From: Acanthaster planci
Lineage: Eukaryota > Echinodermata > Asteroidea > Valvatida > Acanthasteridae
Assembly: GCF_001949145.1 (NCBI RefSeq)
Contig: NW_019091373.1
Span: forward strand, 446,042-510,041
Reading direction: 5' to 3'
DNA: 64,000 bases
Positions within the stretch are counted from its first letter, which is position 1. Each line of letters starts with the position of its first letter. Positions 40,101 through 51,713 of the stretch are shown here, piece by piece. The position numbers and the translations under genes are program-made. The notes beneath the pieces were generated by a model that searched no databases, was not told where the DNA came from, and saw only the letters and a program-made list of their open reading frames with translations.

Positions 40101-42114
40101 CCCTTTTATTTCGGTTCTTGAACTGACCTCTTCATTACTTGTGGTCATTTAGTTGCTTATTTTATAACCTATATGTGAAACTACTGACACGGGACTCCTA
40201 TATGTTAATTCAGGCACTTTTGTTGTGAAATAGCATGGTGATCTGGAACAAGGAGACCCGAAGTCAGAAAAAGACACGTCTAATAATTATTGCAGTGTTA
40301 TAGTAAGATGGTACACCTCAAGCACATAGAAAGTGTGTCTTGTATGTTATCACCTGATTATAATGGTCTCAGTTTTGTTTTAGCAAACTGGCACATACAG
40401 AGGTGTTGGGCCAGCCTCTGGAGCTGATAAGTGGTGGGTGCAGTTATAAATTATGTTAATTGTAATTAAACTTCCCCAGCTTTCCTCATTTTTTATTAAA
40501 TTTAGGGAGGTTTTTCCGATGGGGGTTAGATCATGTAGCTAGCTAATTATATAGCTCCATGGTTTCACATGAGACATCTGTTAATTGCTTCCTTAAAAAA
40601 TGTGGTGTACAACTTCAGGGTATGGGGTCCTTGATCTGTGGACAATTAAGCAATCAAGCAAGCATTACCACTGCAACCTCTGCAGAACTGTTGGTCGCCT
40701 AGCTTATGTCACAGGAGTGTCTCCTCCAAGTTGGTTGCTAAAAGTGAGAAAGGCCATCAAACAATGTTTTACATGGTGTTATCTTGCTGTCACGCGCCAC
40801 AGATAATATGTGCTGGACTCCAATGATTTGCCCAACAGTGAAAAGCTAACATGTGTTTAACAAAGCAGCTAGTTATAGAAATTATGAGAACGAGGGAAAT
40901 ATTCACAAAATGAATGTGATTTATCAACATTAATTTCTTTTATTAAAATACACAAAAGGAAACTTTTATCCTGAAGAATGCATGAAAATTTAGGATTCAC
41001 AAATATACATAAACCATTACTGTATTATATGATATGTAGCTGACAAATCCACATTTAAAAAGGATAAATGAATTACAGTACCACTGTACAAATATAGTTT
41101 TCCAATAAACAACTGCTGGGCTGTTAACCTTTATCATAATCTGACCAATGCTCATTTACATGTAAGGTAGTTCCAAATAGGTCTATGTGAATGTGAACAC
41201 ACCACAGAACATATCCTGATGTCACTTTGCATCACAGGAGAACAGTGACTTAGATAGACTTAATTCTTTTGAATGCTGCTAACCCATCTGTCCTTCAGAA
41301 AATGTTTAACACAACAGTAGGAACTAAAACATAATGTGCCTGCATTATTGTTTGTTTGCTTATAACTTTTCATAGTTTAAACTGTTCCAAATTCCACATA
41401 AACCTTGGACCTTCACCTTAAACCTGTTATCTTCATGTCTTTGGAAATTAATATAATCAATAAAAATGCTTTTCTATAGAGTTTTTGACATTTTGGTTCA
41501 GTAAAAATACTTCTTGGTCGATTTTGAAATAGCTTTTTTTCAGCAAATGACAAATCAAAATAGAATCCCAAATTACTCAACTGAAATAAATAACATAAAA
41601 CAATTCAGTTGGTAGTTATTGTAAAAGGACCAACTGAAGACACATTACCCCTGTTTTTCCTAACACTTTACAAAAGCAACAGAGATTACTGCAACAAATG
41701 GTGCACTGTCATAGCATACATTTGCATAATGTATCTCAGTAAAAACAAAATTCTGTGTAAAATTGTGTTAAGTGCTCCTCTCAACTATTACTGTTGTGTG
41801 ATTCAGTTGATAAGAAAAGACATTGACAAGCATTCCATATGTTAAGAATTGTTTTTAGTTTTTTACAAGAGTGTAAAAATAAAAAACCTGAGTTTGATGA
41901 CTTGCTTTCTTTATCTAGTGTACATGCTTTCCTGATAAATTATTTTTCTAATCTCCCACAATATAGCTAGTCTGCAGAAGAGCTGCTCACTTTGTGATGT
42001 GTCCAGATTCAGCGATCATTTATACAAGACCTTCAAACTTTGACCACTCACCAGGTTTCTGTTACTGTATATTCAGCAAGCAAATAAAGTAATTGATAAT
42101 CGTGCCCACTGAAG
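40101..42114. other. AT-rich spacer without a recognised gene
   Basis: No coding exon, RNA gene or clear repeat is supported here. By position it is where later exons of the fourth, broken phosphatase copy would lie. I did not find exons 4-12 (no GDFAY, GNHE, GHRP or AHEH equivalents on the minus strand), so those exons appear deleted. Confidence 0.4.
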
Positions 42115-42714
42115 CACAGTGAAGAAAAACAGTGTGCTCCAACCTTCCTCATTTCCACAGCAATAGACTAAGTGTGAAAGAGACAGTTCATTTAAGAGGG
42201 TTTATTGCATCCAGTCATATTTTTCATCAAGTTCTTAATTGTTAAATTGGATCAAGCAAATCTATGATCATCTCGGAGGGGGAAGGACATGTCATACAGC
42301 TGTGGGGACCCCTTTAGCTAACATGGGAGACACACTGGTTTCAAGTTTTGTCTCAAGAGGGAGGCAAACTTTGGTTGGCAAACATTTTTCTTATCATGGA
42401 TCCAATCTCAGCTTCAAGTTATAAATCATACTATACTGTCTTGTCTTCCCACATCAGGATGTGGACTGTAATAACTAATGGAATAGGTATAATGTTCCAA
42501 AGAATGCACAATTTTGCTAATACACTTACCATACTTTGTTCCTGGTTCCAGACCAGTCAGTTTCACACAATGAACTGTGCATGATGCAGTGACCCACCAA
42601 CAAACTTAGCGCTGGATCCTTTGGTACTAATATCTAGCCGTTTCCTCCCATATTGAACAATTGATGGAGTGTCATCAAAGCTGCTCCAGGTGACCATTAT
42701 TTCTGAGGCATCAC
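42115..42714 (-). pseudogene. Relic of a fourth purple acid phosphatase copy (exons 2 and 3)
   Basis: Exon 2 (42530-42714) keeps its acceptor and donor sites but is 185 instead of 192 bases. It has lost the Asp codon of the VDGG stretch (3 bases) and 4 bases at the FIHRV stretch. The second loss shifts the frame and brings a TGA immediately after FIV. Exon 3 (about 42115-42167) keeps its acceptor; it begins V-Y-C-C-G instead of V-Y-R-C-G and loses similarity after about 18 codons, before the GDMG motif. Exon 1 and exons 4-12 were not found. Related intron 1 sequence persists at about 43567-43780. This is a decayed duplicate and cannot encode an enzyme. Confidence 0.85.
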
Positions 42715-44855
42715 CTGGATGCAAGACAAAAATAGCAAGCAACTGAGGTTCTCCCAACTAGTTAAGTTAACCCTTATTTTATGATACACATTTGGTAAGA
42801 AGATACTTTGATTTCATCCAAAATGTCTTTGGTCTTAATCATCACTTTTAACCGTAGAATTCATTTTAAAATTTGCAGAACTTACTAGAATTTGTTGATT
42901 CCCACTACTTGGCAATCTAATACATTTCCTCTGCAGCATGTTTCGTCTTGTGTGGACACAATTAGCATAGTATGGAAGTTATGCATTGCCAGCATCTTCA
43001 TGGTGCCTCAGAGGCCGTTCTTGTTATTTTAATTTAGTTACAGTGAATGCACACAACGTTTCCTCGAGCGGAGCCTATCCCTGTGATACAAAACTCTTGC
43101 AAAACTTCTTGAGGACATGGGGACAAAGAACCTCTATTGACACAGTTCATTGTGAGCCCCCAACTGCAAAATTCTTGGACAAGGATTAGTCCAAGTAACT
43201 AGGACTCTAAAGATGGCAACTGATAAGGGAAACGCTTGATGCCCAAAGCTGACAGAGTCCATGACACATGTTAAATTCAGCCATAGGCATGCATATTATA
43301 CAAGCCCTTCTTCTTATGTCTCGTAGTAATTTGAATGAGCCGCAACGGCAACTTCATTTTCTCTCATCTTATGAGTTAAAAGTGTGGAATTTTGGTATTG
43401 GTAGTTTTTAGTGTTGCACATGCCTCAGGATTCTACTATCATGACTACTGCCGGATCATGAGCGGATGTCGGTAACTACTGAGACTTCATTCATTGACAG
43501 CAAAACTGAATGACCACAATGGCAGGGTATTAAATCCGAAAATAAAGTCCATTTCGGAAAGACTTCCATATGAGGACAACACTAATTTTCCCTTAAAATG
43601 TTATAATAACAGTCAGAAAGTGATAACATGTTTTATATAGCGAAATTAAGCTGACAAAATCCAAAAGCATTTAGGCCTACTCAGAAAACACTTTGGTATT
43701 TTTTCAGATATGTCTCATAGGTTTGTGCACAGATAGTGACAGGGACATCAGGGACATCAAGTGTTGTCTGTATATTGAACTTTCTTAACCCTCCTTCTGT
43801 TTTAACCGTCAAAAACTGTCAAAAATGCCTTCCAATTGATTTCCCCCAGTACACAGACACGTATGGGAAATTTGACTGATATGACAACTGTGACAAGAAT
43901 GCATCTTAGCATAGGAGGGTTAAATGGCAATTGTCCTCGACATCTTAAGTTGCACAGTTGTATCTTGAGAGGCTATTTAAAACAGATTGACCCTGGCGGG
44001 GTTTAATCATAGAGCAAGGATGAAACACAATATTTTACGTTTTAAATGGGAGGGGGAACTCAGAAGTGGGCATGTTGTACGGTCGACGGATAAATGAAAT
44101 TTTTTCTGGTAAAACAAAAGCACATTGACATCATTTCGGGAGCGTCTCTCCCCTCCCAGCTGATGACTCTCCTGCCCGCTATGCACAAGCTTCCATTTCT
44201 CACTTCACACATCGCTTTTAGTAACAAAATGTAAATTTCTGTAATAAAATGTGCATCAGGTCTACCTTTGTAATTTTTATATGCAAATTTAATGGTACAA
44301 GCTGACGAACCTCACTTAATCTGCGTGGTTGAGAACAATTGGCCCATTCATATATCCAATTTGTCTCTGTTATTAAATTTACCACACTTTGCAAAATCAA
44401 GCTTTCTATTTTCTTGACTAGGTACTAAAAAATGCAAAATTCAGATGTTATTTGTGTCTTCTAACTCTTGTACTATGGGCAATTTCATTACAGCAAATAT
44501 GTCTAAAAGAAATGGGGCAGAGAAATTGAATCTGAGAATTCTTTTCAAGCAGTTCAACCTACTGACGACACATGCCTCAATACAGCCATAACATCTTCTT
44601 GAAGAAAAAACAGAGAAGATTAAATGGGATATACGGCAACATTCAAAACTTTGCGAAGAGATTGGTCAAAAGATGTATTCTGTTGCAATATTTAATTGAA
44701 TAGTTCCTTGTTAGCCTTTAGAACAGTGGTGGAGGCAGAAGTCTCTTTGTCAGAATAAATGCATTAATCTAAGCTGAAGATGTAAACCACAATGCTTCAC
44801 AGTCACTGACCGGTGACCTTTCAAATACCACCCCACTGCTCTTGCTTGACTTTCA
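42715..44855. other. Spacer between the phosphatase relic and the DMAC1-like gene
   Basis: Apart from the intron 1 remnant at 43567-43780, no coding exon is supported. The right end should include the 3' UTR of the DMAC1-like gene (minus strand). Confidence 0.4.
43567..43780 (-). pseudogene. Intron 1 remnant of the fourth phosphatase copy
   Basis: The segment aligns with intron 1 of copy A at about 12031-12217: shared GGACAACACT, CCCTTAAAATGTTATAA, GTGCACAG and ACATCA..TGTTGT words in the same order. In copy A exon 1 follows within 50 bases. Here no signal-peptide exon follows, so exon 1 is absent or destroyed. Confidence 0.6.
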
Positions 44856-45920
44856 TCAACTAGGCTGTGTTTTGTCCTGGGTACCGGGTGCACTTGAGTC
44901 CTGCTTTTGTTGCCTAGTGTCAGGCTTCTCCTGTTTCCCCATGTGTTCTACCCCTTGCAGCTTCTTCTCCATGTGGTTTGCATTATCCAGCCTCTGCTGC
45001 TCCAGCTTCTGCAGTTTCTTCCTAAGCTCAGCTTCCGTTTGACTCTTGGATATCATGTCCTTGAGGGGCTCCAAGGCATCAATTCCGACTGACTTCCCAC
45101 TTGATGAGAAGGGATTGTGTCCAGAGAGTCTCATCAACCCAAGAGTCACCAAAGCTGACGTCAAGAGAAAAAAATAGAAACAAAAATCCATCGTCTGCAA
45201 TTCAATACATATTTGTAAAAGTCAACAAATTCTAAAATATTTCTTTACATTCCTGGCTTGGTTATATCCTTTTTCATTTACAAAATTCTACAATATTTTA
45301 CAAAATTCTATAAATTTTGTAAGGAACTATTAAACTTTTTTTTTTCAAACCTCCATCAGCTTAATTCTACCTCATCCAGTAAACATCACAAATCCATCAA
45401 CGTCTCATTGCAGTGTTTTTTATCACAGGTCCATTCAGCGATTAAGTGACTTGTGACATGGGTTACACAAGACAGGCAGGAATACTCCTGTGGCAGTTTA
45501 TTTAAATGGCTTGAGACTGGACTCCAGTCCCGATGATTTCTGACACACTTGAACTACAAAAGTGCGTAACTAGTGGGTGCAAATGGCACAGAAAAAAGTA
45601 CATTCTGTTTGAAGAGAGTCATGGCCATGAATACAAAGCTTCATCATTGTACTGTTTCAAAATGTTGTTCAAATGTGCCACACACCTGATCCAACCAAGG
45701 TGGATGGAATAAACCGCCATTTTCGGCCCAACCCTTTGGCTCGACGATAGCCTGCATAGGCGACGTAAAGCCCAGCCCCTATCATGCCACCTCCACCAAT
45801 ATACCGGCAACCACTGCACTCCGCCAGATCGAAATCATTGACCTCCTTGCGGAAATTCGTCTGCTGCCTCTTCCACCAAGACTGCTGCACCTCATCATCA
45901 CCAGCTACGTCCATACCCAT
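44856..45920 (-). CDS. DMAC1: DMAC1/TMEM261-like two-pass membrane protein
   Basis: Two coding exons, 45686-45920 and 44856-45154, join in phase 1 across a GT-AG intron and encode 177 residues. The start used is the first ATG after a good acceptor (ending at 45923), so a 5' UTR exon probably lies further right. Residues 35-38 are CSGC, followed by a glycine-rich membrane segment (about 41-58, GGGGMIGAGLYVAYAG), a basic loop, and a second segment (about 72-88). The C-x2-C then glycine-rich helix resembles vertebrate DMAC1, a mitochondrial inner membrane factor for assembly of the distal arm of complex I. Residues about 95-177 are an extra hydrophilic tail with a predicted coiled coil (ELRKKLQKLEQQRL) and Gln/Lys-rich end, longer than vertebrate DMAC1 (112 residues). 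Family assignment is from memory of motifs. Confidence 0.6.
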
Positions 45921-45923
45921 ATC

Positions 45924-46225
45924 TGAGAGGGAGAGAAAAGACAAGCTTTCCTCTTGAAATTGCGATAATAAAATGGCGTTTTAGATATTTTTGCACTCAG
46001 ACAATATGTTATAACAGCACATGCGTAAGTGCAGTCTGGTTTCCCTCTCCCCAAAAGAAGGTCAGGGTTCTGGGATAATGTCATTAATGTACAATAGCCC
46101 AGGTTGGGCCCCAGTCTTCATTACATAGGTTTGATATGTTCATGTCCATACATCACAATGAGAACACAACAAAATACAAGCTTCAAATCTCATTGAATGA
46201 GGTGTGATGAATGACTGATGTAGGC
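45924..46225. other. Intron or 5' region of the DMAC1-like gene
   Basis: A pyrimidine-rich acceptor at 45923-45935 implies an upstream non-coding or short coding exon on the minus strand at higher coordinates. I could not place it. Confidence 0.35.
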
Positions 46226-46314
46226 TAGACCTGTAAACAGGGCCCGACGAATATTCCTCCGTCACATACTTGATACGACGGAGGAGTATTCATCGGGCCC
46301 CATTTAAGGGTCTA
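46226..46314. mobile_element. 89-base foldback element with 9-base target duplication
   Basis: The element starts TAGACCTGTAAACAGGGCCC and ends with its imperfect inverse. The inner 24-base arms (46240-46263, 46277-46300) match at 22 of 24 positions around a 13-base loop. GATGTAGGC flanks both sides exactly (46217-46225, 46315-46323). The size of the duplication would suit Mutator-like elements, but the family is not proven. Confidence 0.75.
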
Positions 46315-46612
46315 GATGTAGGCCAAATGTAGTAGTACTGTTACGTTACACCCAAACTATGGTTGGGTCCTATATGCCACTGGCCCTAGGCTATAGTCAA
46401 ATAGCTTGGGCTGAGACATAGCATAGCTAGTTGGGGTGTAACATTACAGTCATCAGCCTTCAGCATCTCCACGGACATGACGAATCTTAAGCCTAATACT
46501 GCATGGGTGATTTTGCACAATGTTAGACGTTGTTGGAAAGAAACTGGGGAAATGTTTGCCCCTTTTTCCTTCCCACAATGCCTTGCAACCTTATTACTGG
46601 GCCTAGCCCACT

Positions 46613-46716
46613 AGTGTAGCACGGACTCTCGCTGCTGCTCCATCCTTAGTATGGAGCGGTAGGCACGGACTCTCGCTACTGCTCCATCCTTAACGGCAGG
46701 GAGTCCGTGCCACACT
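46613..46716. mobile_element. 104-base hairpin repeat with CACGGACTC arms
   Basis: AGTGTAGCACGGACTC at 46613-46628 is inverted at 46701-46716 (GAGTCCGTGCCACACT). Inside, CACGGACTCTCGCT.CTGCTCCATCCTTA occurs as a second direct copy. The same terminal word (AGTGTGGCACGGACTCTC) occurs near 34596 within the insertion in copy C, so this is a repeat family. Confidence 0.6.
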
Positions 46717-49578
46717 ACTTAACAAGGCCTAGGCTAAATACAAGCGAATAATGCCATCCACCACATCTGCATTTCAAAACATGGCATTTATTAGTAATCT
46801 TCACTTACATTTATATAATTATTTTGCGTTAGACTGACATCTGTATCCTACTTTGAATGTGTTTTTCCATCTCAAAAAGGTAATGGTACTTGTGAGAATG
46901 GAAGCGACCATTGCCAAATTGGTCAAATTGTGCCACTTGGTGGCGCCATTCAAAATTTGTGGTGAACATTGCGGTCGCAAGCCAGTAAATAAACTGCCAT
47001 AGCCAGCTAACATGATAAATACCCAAAATTAGAAAAAAAAATCGGGACAAATACTCACGAGTTTCTCAGGCGTTCAATGGAACATGAAATTAAAGCCCAG
47101 TTTATGATTTTTCATTTTCTTTTCAAATTTCCATTCATTAACCAATGACTTTTGAAGACATATTTCCACGGAAGGTCATCCCTAAAATGCAGTCGTGAAG
47201 CCCCTCGCCATTTTGAAATATCGATGCCTACACTTGTCGAAAAATAGCCCGAGACCATATTCGGGCTTCCAAATCATTCTTCCAAATTTTACTCAGATGC
47301 AAGTTGGTATTCTCTTTGCCCGCCTTAACCTGTCTTTTCTCTCGTCAAGTTCACGGGCCACAAAATGCTCTATTTCGTAGAGAATGTGAGAGCATACAAA
47401 TTGTGATTTGGCCTGCGCAAGCAGTTTTCTGCCTGGCCTGCAACCTTCTGCAATGGTTGAAGACAAGATAAGCCGCTAGTGCAAAACTTTATTTATGATT
47501 AAATCAGCAAAAAATACAAGTTTCTCGGGTATTCAAGAAACGTATCAAATGAAGGCCCGTTTCTTTTTATCTCTCTTTTTGCCCCTTTTTGTTCGCACTT
47601 GTTATAACTCTCAAACACTGTCAATGCTGTTCACTGTAGGAAGATGTACATTGTAATTAAGTTCGTCGAGGAATTAATTGTGCACCTCGTCAGAACATGG
47701 AACAATGGAAGCACCTTGAGTCTTACTATTTTGAGGGCGGGGTCAAGTAGATCTTTATGAGGTAAGGCAAAATATCCACACTTGGAGAGCCCATCTTTTA
47801 AAAACATGTCTCATGTGTTCTGGCTTAATCAAATTTAGATGCCAGATGAAGAATTCTTGTGATAAGGAGAAACGATGAAAATGTGTATATTTTTTTTTAT
47901 CATCTCCACCTTTTGAGTTGCATCTCTGATTTTAACCACGTTCCTACCTCCACTTTTGTAAATTATATAAGAGAACAATGCTCTAACAAACACTTTGAGC
48001 CATGAGATGACCATTGTCTAACGCTGGCTAGCTAGATGTGTTCATTTGCAGGTCCGTGTGTATACTGGCCCAAGCCTTGAGTAATTTTTCGGCTGGATGC
48101 GCAATTTTTTTTTTAATTAATTCATACGCGTGGTGCATTTTAGGAAGTCACACACAGGGGCATGCAGTCGGCATTATCTGTGGGTTGTAGGGGGAACTCC
48201 TGTCACCGTTCGAATTGACTTCGTTTGGAAAATACAAGCATTTGGAATATCATTTGGAATGTCTGGGAAGCATCAATAGGTAACTTACTAATCGAACAAT
48301 CTGTTCTTAAATTATACATGTAGTGTCATCGTTATAGTTATTTTTAATGGCTTAATATCAACAACGGAGTTAAAACTGAGGTGAAAATGAAAGTAAATTG
48401 GCTAAATGCGAATTTTAAAAACAAAAACACAAATTACAATCAATATATAAACTTAAATAAGTAAAAATGACGATATAAACGAAACTGGAAGTACTATGTA
48501 TAAAAATGAACAGGACACACTCAAATATGTGTGAAGCCTTGGGAGTGTTATTGCAGCAAATAAACATTAGCCCCCAAAACGAAAAATTGCAGAACATTCA
48601 ACCCATAGAATGAGTAAAGCGGCGTATTTATACATAAGGGAATAGACACGTGCTTGTCAGTCTTAAACGTGCGTTTCAGACCGGCTAAGGAGCAGAATGA
48701 ATGCAACTCATGCCCGAGCGATTAAGCACATATATATTCCCATTAATAAATACCTTTTCAGTCAGACAGTCACAACAAGTTTTTGATATCGAAACACCTC
48801 TCCACTCATTTTTAATCATGTTCCCGTCGTTGGTAATCATTACCAATCGTCTTATCTGGAGATAGGTGCGCGCGTGGCACGTACTCGTAGATATACAATG
48901 AAAGGTTCCTAACATATTAGTCCTAATGACTCCTGTTAATTTCCCAAACCACTTCCCACACGGGAGTACTGGAAAATGAAGCCCAAACGAAAAACACTGC
49001 ATCCGTACACAGAGAATTAGCATATCCGATTTGAGCTAAAATAACGTAGAGCATCACTAGGTGGGGAAGCACACTTGGACGGAGTGGGATTGAGGAAAAA
49101 TAAATGTTTTCATTGTAGTATTTATTTTGCCTGGCGTGAGAAATCCTTCATTGGCGTGAGAGCGCAGAAATACCTTGTAATGCATGAGTCTCACGCCAAA
49201 AGCGTGAGGGTTTGTAGCCCTATGATCCTATACGTTACGAGGTACGTTCAAGGGCTTCAAATGTCGGGGGAGCCATTGCCGCCCTATATAGTGGCCACAT
49301 GCGCAAGTACGAGTTCGATGACATCGCTTTTGCTTTGGTCTCCGGTCCGCCATTTCAGTTAAAAATTGATGGAACATGAGACTGATGTGTTCAGACGTGT
49401 AGACCTACACCGACTTAGGACCAGTGCTGAAAAGTTCAATCTGCTGAGAACTCAAAACTTGTTCTGGAACCTCTCCCGAAGAAACTGTCAATACGTCAGC
49501 CGAGAAATCATTTCCTGGCGCACAGATACTTATGTACCGCTACATGCGGCTACTTCTCTGTGACCGTACAGAAACAAC
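46717..49578. other. Intergenic stretch without a recognised gene
   Basis: No exon is supported. At 49128-49210 there are four copies of a GGCGTGAG-type word, three direct and one inverted (CTCACGCC), a small local repeat. Otherwise the sequence is AT-rich and featureless. Confidence 0.4.
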
Positions 49579-49911
49579 TCAGACAGTTATCCATTCTAAT
49601 CTCTTTGGATTCCCGCCGCAACAATACTTTGCATACCAGTAGCCGGTGTTGTACGAACTGGTAATTACACCAAACAGACTGCATCTTTTGATCGGGTGAT
49701 GTTCGTTATTAGCTCGCTCTATGGGAAGATCGATATCTTCAAGGGTGTAAGCCACGCACACGGGACACGTGAAGAAGCGGCTACTCTTTATTTTGCAGTG
49801 GACGCCGGTCGTGGCATTGGTTACCGCTGCTGTTACAGCACTTGTCCTTCCTCCCCAGTTACGGAAAGAAATGATGTACAAGCCCGTACTAAAGATCCAA
49901 CTGATGCACAT
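49579..49911 (-). CDS. Possible cysteine-rich coding exon (unassigned)
   Basis: A 110-codon open frame on the minus strand contains CPVC, RCSLFG and YCCGG motifs and has a protein-like composition, more so than the frames on the opposite strand. An acceptor-like AG occurs near its start (TCTTTAG just after the ATG). I do not recognise the protein, no homologous domain is evident, and it may be a chance frame. Confidence 0.2.
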   Translation of the reverse strand: MCISWIFSTGLYIISFRNWGGRTSAVTAAVTNATTGVHCKIKSSRFFTCPVCVAYTLEDIDLPIERANNEHHPIKRCSLFGVITSSYNTGYWYAKYCCGGNPKRLEWITV

Positions 49912-50720
49912 TTGGGGGAAATGCTATTTTCACTTGAGCGAGCTCAAAACAGAAAAAAGGATCTTTGAAAATCATTGGAAATTGAGCTGTTAACACCGTT
50001 CTTCCTACAACCGAGTAATGAATTATGAATGAATGAATGTGATGTGTAAGCTACCGCAATGTTTTGATATTTTATCAATGAAACACGCCCTGTATTCAAA
50101 GCGCGCTTCATGAACGAAGCCATTATGCCTTGAGCACACTCAGTCCATACACTTTGGGAATTTGTGATAAACAAAATTCGCAAAGAAATTTGTTTCACTT
50201 CTGAAATCATGAGTTCCGACTGTTTTCGTTAAAATGGGAATACCCAAGCGTCGAAACGACATCGTGTATCCAGTGGGAGGCAGCTTACATGATGGAATTT
50301 TTCCATGCGTATAAGCTGCTACCTGCAACACAAGCAGGAGTTGTCAGAGTCCCGGTAAGCTGCTTGCATACAACAAGGATTGAATATTATGCCATAGCAT
50401 TGTCAAGCCTCAGTCGCCAATCCAGTGTTTACGTGGTGTACAACTACAAAACAGTAGGAAAACAAGGGATTTTCAGCTAGGCCTATACATCACGAAATTT
50501 ATGATGGAGGTTTCGGAAATGATGATTTTCTTGGATGCGACGAGGAATGGATGAAAATGACGCGCCGATGACACTGCGATTTCCTGACCGGCATGCAACG
50601 TAGACGTACATACGCAACGGAGGCAAATACTACTGACGGCAGGATGCTCAGATAGGAAAATAATGCAAGGGATGCCACAGACGATTTTTAGTTAAGTTGG
50701 AAGACACACGGTGAAGAATC
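49912..50720. promoter_or_regulatory. Upstream region of the orphan gene
   Basis: An in-frame TGA lies three codons before the ATG at 50721, so the reading frame cannot extend further unless an intron intervenes. No TATA box or clear core promoter was recognised. The stretch presumably holds the promoter and 5' UTR. Confidence 0.35.
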
Positions 50721-51713
50721 ATGTCTTCGCTTTTTCCTGGAGCTCAGACAAGGGACGAGGCTCTCCTGACCATGGACAAAGCCTTTAAGAAGTCCAAGCA
50801 GCTTCACATCCTACAGTTTTTGAACGACCAGAAGGATCTGCAACGCCGATTGGAGATGTGCCAGTTCAGATCGGACAATGCCAATCATGCCACTCGTCGC
50901 GAGTCAACTTATCGACTGAGACCGCTGACTGCCCAGCCACGGAGGACCTCCTCGGGAGGAATGCCGGCAGACCAGCTACTCAGCTCAGACCTCCTCTTGT
51001 GCAAAGAGAAAAAACAAACGGTGAGTCTCGCATCGCAGTTGGCTATGGGGCCTCACGATGAGAACACAGGCAAACTTTTTACCGATGAGTTTGTTTTACA
51101 TAGGGAACCTCGGCGTCCAGAGTCGGCCAGGAACTTCCGTATTGCGGAGGTCGCCAAGGAGGAATTCTGCGATGTGTTCCCAGATGAGGTGGACCTAGAG
51201 GCACTGTCTGTTACCAGTGTTCGAAGTGAGAGTCCAACCTTGGAAGACTTGGAGAATTCTGATGAATTGCCCTTACAACTAGGTGTCTCAGTGCGAGAAG
51301 TGTCCAAAGAATCGTCCCTTCACCAAGGAAATTCCAAGGTGGAGATGTTGGATACGAGACGTCAACTCCTTGTGAAAAATGGCCGGCGATCCCTCGTTGT
51401 GCCCAATGTGAACTGGGATCAAACTCCAAATGGGACCAGAAGATACTCGGCAGCCGGTAGGTACCAGGCATTTGACCCCCGAAGGCAGGACGACCGGGTG
51501 AACGAGACCGGAGGTCAGTCTTCTAAACACACCCTCGCCAGGCACAAGTCGGCTCCGACTGGCCTACAGACTGACGAGATGCTTGTCAAGTTTGGTAGAC
51601 TAGGATTCCGAGAGGTTAGTAAGCGGAATGTGTTTAGTGCTCACCAGCCTTTACCACCACTCCAGTCACCGACCCCATCAACCGCCCTTCAACTTGGCCA
51701 GGAAAACGAGTGA
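50721..51713 (+). CDS. Uncharacterised 330-residue protein, uninterrupted reading frame
   Basis: The ATG follows an in-frame stop nine bases upstream, and the frame runs 331 codons to TGA, by far the longest in the window. The N-terminal 60 residues look helical (KAFKKSKQLHILQFLNDQ, then DLQRRLEMCQF). The rest is low in hydrophobic residues, rich in Ser, Arg, Glu and Pro, and probably disordered. There is no signal peptide or membrane segment. Basic Ser/Arg patches (GRRSLV, ARHKSAP) could be phosphorylation or 14-3-3 type sites; that is speculation. I do not recognise the family. It may be a single-exon gene or the main exon of one with a 5' UTR intron. An AATAAA lies about 500 bases past the stop. 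Base composition is clearly less AT-rich than the flanks, supporting coding. Confidence 0.75.
   Translation: MSSLFPGAQTRDEALLTMDKAFKKSKQLHILQFLNDQKDLQRRLEMCQFRSDNANHATRRESTYRLRPLTAQPRRTSSGGMPADQLLSSDLLLCKEKKQTVSLASQLAMGPHDENTGKLFTDEFVLHREPRRPESARNFRIAEVAKEEFCDVFPDEVDLEALSVTSVRSESPTLEDLENSDELPLQLGVSVREVSKESSLHQGNSKVEMLDTRRQLLVKNGRRSLVVPNVNWDQTPNGTRRYSAAGRYQAFDPRRQDDRVNETGGQSSKHTLARHKSAPTGLQTDEMLVKFGRLGFREVSKRNVFSAHQPLPPLQSPTPSTALQLGQENE

Noticed and set aside
49696-49993. Two plus-strand frames of 74-90 codons
   Set aside because: They overlap the minus-strand cysteine-rich frame, with no recognisable motif and no splice support.
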